Shown: piece after piece, positions 1 to 5,828 of the stretch
Numbering within the stretch: position 1 is the stretch's first letter
Layout: every line of letters starts with the position of its first letter
From: Muribaculaceae bacterium
GTDB taxonomy: Bacteria > Pseudomonadota > Alphaproteobacteria > Rs-D84
Reading direction: 5' to 3'
NCBI GenBank assembly: GCA_023665245.1
Contig: JAMPEH010000107.1
Span: 1 to 7,468, forward strand
DNA: 7,468 bases
Notes under the pieces: generated by a model
The model's database searches: none
What the model was told of the DNA's origin: nothing
The model's input: only the letters and a program-made list of their open reading frames with translations
Made by a program: the position numbers and the translations under genes

Positions 1-1607
1 TGGTTGTTGGGGTCATACTGGAGATATTTGGTGAAGTATTCCTTGGCCTTGGCGTTGTCCTTGTGGTCAAGATAGTAGTTGCCAAGATAGTTGTAGATGG
101 TCTTTGCGTCGGATGCGTAGCGGCTTGTGTCGGATGCCTTTTCGAGAAGGGCGGCAGCTTCGCTATACATCGGGAAGGCGGCGGTCTTCACTTCCTCATC
201 GTTGGCGGCATGCTGAAGTGCGATGTCGCCGAGGATCTTCTTGGGCTTGTAGTTGTCGGGGAGCTCAGCCTGCATCTTGGCAGCGAAGTCGGCTGTTTTC
301 TTGAAATACTCCTCTGCCTTGGCGGGGTTGTCCTGCTTGTTTTCCACGCCTGCATAGAAACTGAAGATAGCCTGCTGGCTGTAGTCGTTGAAACCGGGTT
401 TCTCTGTCTTGGCCAGGTAGCCTTCGAATGAGTCTGATGCTTTGGAGAAGTTGTCAGATTCAAGATAGGTCATGGCAAGCTGCTTGTTGAAGTTGGCGTT
501 GTCGGGCATTTCCTTGATGGCCTCGTTGAGAACGTTGATAGCCTCGTCGGTGCGTTTTGCTCTTGTAAACTCATCTGCAATCAGTGTGAAGTCGATGGGG
601 GCAAACTTGTTGGCTTCCGGATTTGCATTGTGCGCTGCGAGAAGTTCCTCTGCCATCGGCACGAGTTTGTCGGCCATGGCCGGGATGTTGGCGGCGTTCA
701 TAAACTGATAGCGGCGTGCTGTGAAGTTGCCGGGGTTGGCGGCAAGAAGCTGAGTAGCGTAGTCATAACCCTTCTGGAAGTCCTGGCTATAGAAGAGAAG
801 GAATGCATAGCGGTCTTCGTCCTGCTTGAAGTGGTTGGGGTTCTGAACGTATTTGCCATATTCGCCTGCGGCATTCTTATAGTCTTTCTTGTTGTAGTAA
901 GCATTGGCAAGTTCGCGCTGACCAAGTGCTGACGTAGGATTGACGGAAAGAAGTTCCTGAAGCATCTTCACCGCATAGTCGGGATTGACCATGGTGTAAA
1001 GGTTGGCATATTTCACGTAGGCTTCTGTGGCATTCGGGTCATAGCTCTTTGCCATCTCATATTTACCGGCTGCGCCGCCCCAGTCCTTGAGGTCTTTCTT
1101 CTGGTCTCCCTCGAAGATGTAGATTTCAGGGGCGTTCATGTTTTTCTTGCGTGCGTTGGCTACTCGTTTGTCGATTTCCTTCGCGTATGCTGTCGGGTCG
1201 GCGTCATAGTATGCGCGTGCTATTGCTATCTGGCCTGCGGCGTCTTTCTTGTCGAGAAGTTTTTCGCCCTGCTTGAAATAGTCACCTGCTGCCTTGGTGT
1301 CTTTGTTTTTCAATGCAAGCGCACCAAGTCCGATGTAGTTGTAGGCATAGTCGGGGTTGGCCTGTACGCCTGCATCGAAATATTTCTTTGCCTCGTCGTT
1401 TTTCTTCTCGTCAAGGGCAATCTGTCCGAGATAGTAGTCGGCCACTGCCTTGTCGGTGCCCGCATTGTTGAAGTTGCGGTTGAGAAGTTCCTTGGCGTTG
1501 TCGAGCTGGTCGGCCTTGTAGTATTCGACACCTTCCTTGTGGGTCTGTGCCGATGCGCTTACAGCCAATGCCACGAATGCGGCTGCTAATAATGATTTGA
1601 ATTTCAT
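1..1607 (-). CDS. Secreted tetratricopeptide-repeat (TPR) protein, 3' end cut by window
   Basis: The reading frame runs without a stop from an ATG at 1607 to the left window edge, giving 535 visible codons; the C-terminus is missing. Residues 1-20 (MKFKSLLAAAFVALAVSASA) are a typical Sec signal peptide with an ASA|Q cleavage site and no lipobox cysteine, so the protein is probably periplasmic. The rest is helical repeat sequence with TPR-like units, for example about 55-88 (YYLGQIAL then A-KKYF then ANPDY), 159-192, 229-258, 340-370, 372-400 and 504-535 (YNYLGNYYL then AKAKEYF then YDPNN). TPR arrays are protein-binding scaffolds; no enzymatic domain is visible. Asn, Asp, Tyr and Lys codons are mostly AAC, GAC, TAC and AAG, which suggests high expression. 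It has its own promoter 88 nt upstream and lies downstream of the PstS-like/acyltransferase unit. The partner is unknown; a periplasmic adaptor role with the Ton or PstS-like proteins is inference. TPR assignment is confident, function is not. Confidence 0.9.
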   Translation of the reverse strand, partial: MKFKSLLAAAFVALAVSASAQTHKEGVEYYKADQLDNAKELLNRNFNNAGTDKAVADYYLGQIALDEKKNDEAKKYFDAGVQANPDYAYNYIGLGALALKNKDTKAAGDYFKQGEKLLDKKDAAGQIAIARAYYDADPTAYAKEIDKRVANARKKNMNAPEIYIFEGDQKKDLKDWGGAAGKYEMAKSYDPNATEAYVKYANLYTMVNPDYAVKMLQELLSVNPTSALGQRELANAYYNKKDYKNAAGEYGKYVQNPNHFKQDEDRYAFLLFYSQDFQKGYDYATQLLAANPGNFTARRYQFMNAANIPAMADKLVPMAEELLAAHNANPEANKFAPIDFTLIADEFTRAKRTDEAINVLNEAIKEMPDNANFNKQLAMTYLESDNFSKASDSFEGYLAKTEKPGFNDYSQQAIFSFYAGVENKQDNPAKAEEYFKKTADFAAKMQAELPDNYKPKKILGDIALQHAANDEEVKTAAFPMYSEAAALLEKASDTSRYASDAKTIYNYLGNYYLDHKDNAKAKEYFTKYLQYDPNN

Positions 1608-1694
1608 CGCTATATGTTTTAAGATTATTATTTCGGGTTATTCTCTCTGTATGTTTCTTTGCGGCTTTTTATGCCATTTTTAGAAAACTAACTG

Positions 1695-1726
1695 CAAATA
1701 TAGTGATTTTTTATAATCTTGACAAA
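1695..1726 (-). promoter_or_regulatory. Bacteroidota-type promoter for the TPR gene
   Basis: On the minus strand the -33 element TTTG (1723-1726) and the -7 element TATATTTG (1695-1702) are separated by exactly 20 bp. They match the phylum consensus TTTG / TAnnTTTG at every fixed position and at the usual spacing. Transcription would start near 1690, leaving a leader of roughly 80 nt before the ATG at 1607. The leader shows no strong Shine-Dalgarno sequence, which is usual in this phylum, and no convincing hairpin. Confidence 0.8.
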
Positions 1727-1752
1727 TTTTTTTGCTGCAAGTTTATCCGACA

Positions 1753-2856
1753 CTATAATTTTATAACAATTTTTTTGATATAAAGTGGTAGCCCGACAAG
1801 GAAACATATTATCACAAGGAATAGTGAGAAGGCAAGTGATCCGAATTCATTGCCTCCGAAGAGCATCGAAAACCATTCGGGGAAGGGGGTGCCTCCCACT
1901 GTGATTTCCCGGATCCCTTCCTCGAGAAGATAGCTGAAGCAGTAGAGCACAAGGGGATTGAGTCCGAACACCTTCATTGGCTCTACCAGCCAGCGCGGTC
2001 TTTCTCCCTTGATGTCAAGCCACCAGTATAGAATTGCAAGCAATGCTGAGGCTCCTCCGCAAGTGGCGAACACAAAACTGACAGTCCAGAGGTTTTTGTT
2101 GATCGGGATTATAGGGTTGAGAAAGAATCCGGCTATGATGAGCGCACCTCCTGCAAGTGAAAGTTTTGCAGCAGTTTTCCATCTGTCGCTTTTCCCTTTC
2201 GTGATGATACGCCCGCTGAGGATACCTATCATAACGTGGGCTATGCCGGGAATGTCCGACAGAAGACCCTCCGGGTCAAAACAGATGCGGATGTCGCCTA
2301 CACGTTTGTGATACATGTGGTCGCAACCGATCACTGCCCGGTCGATCACCGATATGATGTTGTCTTCCGAAAGTGAAAATCCATTAAAAGCTAATAGTAT
2401 CGCGGTGTAGCCAACAAGCAAAACCGCAATGGCCCACAGGATATTTCTTCTGTTTTTCAGCCAGATGCATAGCAGTGTGGCAAACATATAGCAAATGCCG
2501 AGGCGCACAAGCACCCCGGTGTAACGTAGTGTCTCAAATTCAAATAGAGCCTTTATGCTTGAAAATCCTCGTGCTATCCATGTCAGAATCACTCCGGCCA
2601 AAATTATTTTCAATCCTCTGGATATGGATTTCCAGATGGCATCTTTTTGAGATAACTTTCCAAGCGAAAAACTCGCGGAAACGCCCATGATAAACATGAA
2701 CGATGGAAACACCAGGTCGGCAAACGAAAGACCATCCCACAATACATGATTGAGAAAGGGAAACATTCTTCCGCTGCCTACCTGGTTGTTGACCACTATC
2801 ATTAGCGCTATTGTCAAACCCCGCATCACGTCGAGGCTCAAGAGGCGTTGTTTCAT
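1753..2856 (-). CDS. Multi-pass membrane acyltransferase, HGSNAT/NagX-like (DUF5009/COG4299 type)
   Basis: This 367-residue protein belongs by sequence pattern to the heparan-alpha-glucosaminide N-acetyltransferase / NagX family, whose members move acetyl groups across the membrane onto amino sugars or take part in GlcNAc handling. Visible family signatures are SLDVMRGLTIALMIVVNN (7-24), LNHVLWDGLSFADLVFPSF (35-53), FDPEGLLSDIPGIAHVMIG (193-211) and INKNLWTVSFVFATCGG (252-268). His37 aligns with the catalytic histidine of human HGSNAT in its NHA-W-GLT-ADLVFP context. About nine to ten hydrophobic segments span the protein, and the length is normal for bacterial members. The ATG at 2856 overlaps the stop of the PstS-like gene as ATGA, so translation is probably coupled. 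The natural acceptor cannot be read from sequence; a cell-surface or periplasmic amino sugar is the likeliest guess. Family confidence is high, substrate confidence low. Confidence 0.9.
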   Translation of the reverse strand: MKQRLLSLDVMRGLTIALMIVVNNQVGSGRMFPFLNHVLWDGLSFADLVFPSFMFIMGVSASFSLGKLSQKDAIWKSISRGLKIILAGVILTWIARGFSSIKALFEFETLRYTGVLVRLGICYMFATLLCIWLKNRRNILWAIAVLLVGYTAILLAFNGFSLSEDNIISVIDRAVIGCDHMYHKRVGDIRICFDPEGLLSDIPGIAHVMIGILSGRIITKGKSDRWKTAAKLSLAGGALIIAGFFLNPIIPINKNLWTVSFVFATCGGASALLAILYWWLDIKGERPRWLVEPMKVFGLNPLVLYCFSYLLEEGIREITVGGTPFPEWFSMLFGGNEFGSLAFSLFLVIICFLVGLPLYIKKIVIKL

Positions 2857-3872
2857 TGCAGATTTACGAGACGGGCCGACATCTTATAGGGGAGAATACC
2901 GGTTTTCGAGATTATCTTCTGGCCGATGAATCCGCCGCAGAACTGATAGAAACTGTTGAGAACGCTGCTGCCGGTGGCCGTGCTGATCATGTATACCTTG
3001 CGGAAGAGCGGATACTCGCCGCTGTAGATATAAGCCTGATAGGGCATATAACCTTGCAGGGAATAGTCGTTTTCCTTCACTGGATTCGCAATCTTCAGAA
3101 TCTTAACTTCTGTGGTGAGATTAGTGGCGATGGTGTCGTTTTCCACTGCATATTCTTCCATTCTCTTGTCGACTGGCACATTCTTTGCCTCTTCAAGATC
3201 CGATCCAAGCCAGCTGACGCTGATTATGCCAATGGCATTCTTGTCGTTCTTGACGATGTCAAATACCTCGGCATTGTCTTTCTGGGCAAATGCATTCGGA
3301 TTGTCGGATATCTTGCCATCCTTGCCGAGGAATTTCTCACGCATGAAGCTGACTGTGGAACTTCCCTGATTGTCAAACACAAGTTTTATGGTGTTGTCGT
3401 TGGATACTGCAAGCTGATCCCATTTGTTGATGGAGCCGTTCATGATCCCCTTGATGTCGTCCATAGTCAGTTGGCTGACGGGATTGTCTTTGTTCACGAT
3501 CATTGCCACTGCATCAACTGCAATGGGGCGTTGCCTTACTATCCTGCGAAATTTGTCCTTTATATACTCTATCTCATCTTTCGTTAGCTCGTGGGTGCTC
3601 ACGATGAGTTGGGTCTTGTCGGCAAGCAATGAGTCCATGGCGGTCTGCTCGTCTACATAGTAGGGGATGATGGCACTTTGGGGATATTGATATTCAAACA
3701 CCTCTATTTCCTCTTGCAGAATCTGTCGGAAACCGTCGTCGCAATACATGGTGGCACTTCCTTCGGCGTATTCGCCACGTTTGATCGGGCTACATGCTAT
3801 GGCAAAAGCCGCCAGGAATATTCCCGGCGACAATGCTTTCAGCAGATGCCTCCGTGTGTGAGTCGTTTGCAT
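2853..3872 (-). CDS. PstS-like substrate-binding lipoprotein, orphan (no ABC permease genes nearby)
   Basis: This 339-residue protein has a lipoprotein signal (basic RRHLLK, hydrophobic core, lipobox AIAC with Cys27), so it should be membrane-anchored, facing the periplasm. The mature part matches the PstS-like periplasmic binding fold (PBP_like_2 type): GSATMYCDDGF near 38-48, AVAMIVNKDNPVSQLTMDDI at 121-140 followed by NKWDQL, FDNQGSSTVSF at 166-176, NAIGIISVSWL at 212-222, YPLFRKVYM at 287-295 and a C-terminal GQKIISKTGILPYKM at 317-331. Classical phosphate-site features are altered: the usual GSGxGI loop reads DEQTAMD (74-80), and the basic residue preceding the GSGT-type loop is absent. 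Similar orphan proteins are known to me from other Bacteroidota beside TonB and TPR genes, where they are often annotated as phosphate-binding. It starts 4 nt after the small membrane-protein gene and overlaps the acyltransferase by 4 nt. Phosphate binding is possible but unproven. Confidence 0.85.
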   Translation of the reverse strand: MQTTHTRRHLLKALSPGIFLAAFAIACSPIKRGEYAEGSATMYCDDGFRQILQEEIEVFEYQYPQSAIIPYYVDEQTAMDSLLADKTQLIVSTHELTKDEIEYIKDKFRRIVRQRPIAVDAVAMIVNKDNPVSQLTMDDIKGIMNGSINKWDQLAVSNDNTIKLVFDNQGSSTVSFMREKFLGKDGKISDNPNAFAQKDNAEVFDIVKNDKNAIGIISVSWLGSDLEEAKNVPVDKRMEEYAVENDTIATNLTTEVKILKIANPVKENDYSLQGYMPYQAYIYSGEYPLFRKVYMISTATGSSVLNSFYQFCGGFIGQKIISKTGILPYKMSARLVNLQ

Positions 3873-3876
3873 GGCG

Positions 3877-4095
3877 TCATCTGTTTTTTTCGTTGATATA
3901 CACGCGTACGCCTCTCCAGATGCCGTAGGCCACGAGAAGACCGCCCACGCAATAGCTTATCACTTTATTGTCTATGTTGAAGAAACCGGTGAAGAAAAGT
4001 ACACCAACCACTATATAGACAAACATCATAAAGATGTTGAAACCGATTCGGTAGCCTTTCGGTTGACCGGTCTTGGGATCATCAATATTTTTCAT
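3877..4095 (-). CDS. Small two-helix inner-membrane protein, hypothetical
   Basis: This 72-residue protein has two hydrophobic helices (about 19-38 and 44-62) joined by a short polar turn (FNIDNK). A polar N-terminal tail (MKNIDDPKTGQPKG) precedes them, and a basic C-terminal end (RGVRVYINEKNR) follows. By the positive-inside rule both termini should face the cytoplasm. It is the first gene after the tonB terminator and ends with TGA 4 nt before the PstS-like start codon, so it is almost certainly co-transcribed with that gene. I do not recognise a named family. Its short length, two helices and fixed position suggest an accessory subunit of the PstS-like or Ton complex, but that is inference. 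Coding reality is supported by the tight spacing, the membrane-protein composition and the lack of any competing gene. Confidence 0.8.
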   Translation of the reverse strand: MKNIDDPKTGQPKGYRIGFNIFMMFVYIVVGVLFFTGFFNIDNKVISYCVGGLLVAYGIWRGVRVYINEKNR

Positions 4096-4153
4096 GACTT
4101 TTCGTTTTTAAAGGTTTTCTACTTATTTAACATTTATTTCTCCACTTAGTTTA

Positions 4154-4161
4154 CAAATATC
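4154..4161 (-). promoter_or_regulatory. Candidate -7 promoter element for the small membrane protein/PstS-like unit
   Basis: The minus strand reads GATATTTG here, matching the Bacteroidota -7 consensus TAnnTTTG at all but the first position. Transcription would start near 4148, leaving a leader of about 50 nt. No clear -33 TTTG is seen at the usual distance, because the upstream bases are the U-run and stem of the tonB terminator. It is a weak candidate, supported mainly by its position directly after a terminator. Confidence 0.35.
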
Positions 4162-4200
4162 AATAAAAAATCCCGTCTCCTTTCGGCGACGGGATTCTTT
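4162..4200 (-). terminator. Rho-independent terminator of the exbB-exbD-exbD-tonB operon
   Basis: The arms AATCCCGTC (4169-4177) and GACGGGATT (4188-4196) form a perfect 9-bp stem. On the minus-strand RNA the stem continues past one mismatch into a CC/GG pair closed by a GAAA tetraloop, and it is followed by six U residues (A-run at 4165-4170). It lies about 25 nt after the tonB stop codon. A T-rich run also follows on the plus strand, so it could work in both directions, though no plus-strand gene needs it. Confidence 0.9.
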
Positions 4201-4219
4201 TGCTATTAGTGAGTATTGA

Positions 4220-5077
4220 TTACTGCTGCTGGAGTTTGAAGTTCACCGGGAGTGTGAAGTAGGAACGAACGGCTACACCATTGTTCTTACCTGCCTGCCA
4301 TTTCGGCATCTTGTTCACCACGCGGAGGGCTTCCTTGTCGAGGTCTTTGTCGACGCCCTTCACAATCTGAGCCTGGGATACAGAGCCATCTTTCTCAACG
4401 ACGAACTTAACGATTACACGTCCTTGTACGTCATTCTGCTGAGCTGCTTCCGGATAGCGGATGTTGTTGCTGAGCCACTTCATGAGGGCTGCCATACCGC
4501 CGGGGAATTCTGCCTGCTGTTCAACTGCCACGAAGATTTCCTCTTCCTTGGGTGCGGGTTCCGGTTCCTTGACTATAACCTGTTCCTGAACGGCCTTGAA
4601 CTTGTCGGCGTCATCTGAACCTTCCTGGTTAACCACACCTCGGGCGGTGTTGTCTTCCTTTTGGTCTTCCATGTCCATCACCTCGTTCTTAACTTCGTCC
4701 ACAATCGCAATCTGGGTTACCTGTACGGTTGCGAGAACTTCCTCAGGAACTTCGGGGATTTCTATTTCCACCTTCTGTTCTTCGGGTTCCTCCTCCGGTT
4801 CGGGCTCTTCCATCTGTTCCAGCTGGGCTGCTAGCATCTTTTCTGCCTGCATCTTGGCCTCGATGGCTGCCTGTTCGGAACGATAGTCGCTATACTTGCT
4901 CCATGCGATGATGAGCACGATCACGGCTACAAGTCCGAGAAGGAGGAAAAGGAATGCCTTGTTGTGACGCTTGTCGCTCTGAGCGCGCATCACGTATGCA
5001 CCGAAATCTTTGTTCTTGCCGGCGAATACCAAGTCGCGCCATTCTTTCGACGTAAGATCTATACTGCTTTTACTCAT
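4220..5077 (-). CDS. tonB: TonB energy-transducing protein
   Basis: This 285-residue protein links the ExbB-ExbD proton motor to outer-membrane TonB-dependent transporters. Residues 1-40 are cytoplasmic and contain GKNKDFGAYVMR (20-31), a motif familiar from Bacteroidota TonB proteins. One transmembrane helix follows (about 41-59, AFLFLLLGLVAVIVLIIAW). A long periplasmic linker (about 60-188) is strongly acidic, with EEPEPEEEPEE near 90-100 and KEPEPAPKEEE near 170-180, in contrast to the Pro-Lys linker of E. coli TonB. The C-terminal TonB domain (about 189-285) begins AEFPGG, carries the hallmark YPEAAQ (208-213), GRVIVKFVVEKDGSV (219-233) and a final SYFTLPVNF strand. The gene starts 33 nt after exbD2 and is the last of its operon, with a terminator just downstream. 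Identification is secure; which transporters it serves cannot be seen. Confidence 0.97.
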   Translation of the reverse strand: MSKSSIDLTSKEWRDLVFAGKNKDFGAYVMRAQSDKRHNKAFLFLLLGLVAVIVLIIAWSKYSDYRSEQAAIEAKMQAEKMLAAQLEQMEEPEPEEEPEEQKVEIEIPEVPEEVLATVQVTQIAIVDEVKNEVMDMEDQKEDNTARGVVNQEGSDDADKFKAVQEQVIVKEPEPAPKEEEIFVAVEQQAEFPGGMAALMKWLSNNIRYPEAAQQNDVQGRVIVKFVVEKDGSVSQAQIVKGVDKDLDKEALRVVNKMPKWQAGKNNGVAVRSYFTLPVNFKLQQQ

Positions 5078-5110
5078 TTCTTTTAGTCTTAAACGTTAAT
5101 AAATCCTACA

Positions 5111-5827
5111 TTAGCGATTACGGTTTTGATACTCAATAAGCATAGTCGAGTCCATGCGGCTCATGTTGTCGATCTGATACTTGGACACTGAGTTGATCTG
5201 CATCTCGTCAAGCATGCTCACCAGAGCACCATAGGATGCTTCGGGAGTCGACTTGATGATAATCACCGGTTTTTTCAAATTCTCGTCTTTGCGGACCTCT
5301 TTGGCTTTCTCGTTAAACTGCTCCTGAGTGATCTTGCCGTCGCGGAAGTCTTTCTTAAGAAGTTCCACCTTTTTCCATACGTCCTTGTTGCGGTCCTGGA
5401 TGATGCGGCGGATATCCTTGTCGACATCCTTTGAGCCGACGAAATCGGCTTTCTTCAGGTTGTTGTTTTCTGCAGTCGGGACTGCCTCGCCTCCACAGGG
5501 CTTGCCATCGTAGTAGTAAATCTCATTCACCACCTGGCCGTTGACTGTATCGGGGATAAAGCTTCCGGCTTTACGCTTTGCATCGATGATGATGGTCACT
5601 GCTTCGTCGGCAGATGCCTGGCTCATGTTCTCTTCGTTCTGCACTTTCTCATTCGAAGGGAGCGCGATGTTGAGGGTCTGCGATTTAATCATGGTCGTAC
5701 ACAGCATGAAGAATGTGATAAGCAACATGTTCATGTCGACCATCGGGGTAAAGTCTACCCTAATTGTCATTTTCTTCTGGGCGCCTTTCTTCTTGCCCCC
5801 AGCTTCTTTTTGCTGAACTTCTGCCAT
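5111..5827 (-). CDS. exbD: ExbD/TolR-family motor protein, second paralogue (ExbD2)
   Basis: This 238-residue protein is an ExbD-type stator/rotor subunit that works with ExbB in coupling proton flow to TonB. A Lys-rich cytoplasmic tail (GGKKKGAQKK, 10-19) leads into the family signature RVDFTPMVDMNMLLITFFM (23-41), in which Asp31 is the expected proton-relay aspartate inside the single membrane helix. The periplasmic domain is larger than in E. coli ExbD (141 residues): its ends match the fold (TLNIALPS at 51-58; KPVIIIKSTPEASYGALVSM at 186-205, then LDEMQINSVSKYQI), but about 85 to 182 is an insert ending in a charged helical stretch with DGKITQEQF (163-171) that resembles a SHOCT motif. 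Translation starts 1 nt after the exbD1 stop codon, with a strong Shine-Dalgarno sequence inside the end of exbD1, so the two ExbDs are probably co-translated. Confidence in the family is high. Confidence 0.95.
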   Translation of the reverse strand: MAEVQQKEAGGKKKGAQKKMTIRVDFTPMVDMNMLLITFFMLCTTMIKSQTLNIALPSNEKVQNEENMSQASADEAVTIIIDAKRKAGSFIPDTVNGQVVNEIYYYDGKPCGGEAVPTAENNNLKKADFVGSKDVDKDIRRIIQDRNKDVWKKVELLKKDFRDGKITQEQFNEKAKEVRKDENLKKPVIIIKSTPEASYGALVSMLDEMQINSVSKYQIDNMSRMDSTMLIEYQNRNR

Positions 5828-5828
5828 T

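Noticed and set aside
63..932. Several plus- and minus-strand open frames of 66-122 codons in the TPR gene region
   Set aside because: They overlap the continuous 535-codon TPR frame and have low-complexity or Cys/Ser/Thr-rich compositions typical of shadow frames.
1663..1675. Possible hairpin GGC...GCC in the TPR leader
   Set aside because: Only a 3-bp stem and no U-run; too weak to call.
1720..1752. Possible terminator after the acyltransferase (A/T-rich run)
   Set aside because: No stem precedes the run; the AT richness is explained by the TPR promoter.
2811..3587. Long plus-strand open frame of 258 codons antisense to the PstS-like gene
   Set aside because: It lies wholly opposite a well-supported lipoprotein gene and the start of the acyltransferase, has no recognisable domain or upstream signals, and is a by-product of codon composition.
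2853..3872. Calling this gene pstS and inferring a phosphate ABC transporter
   Set aside because: No permease or ATPase genes are adjacent, and pocket signatures differ from characterised PstS; only the fold family is supported.
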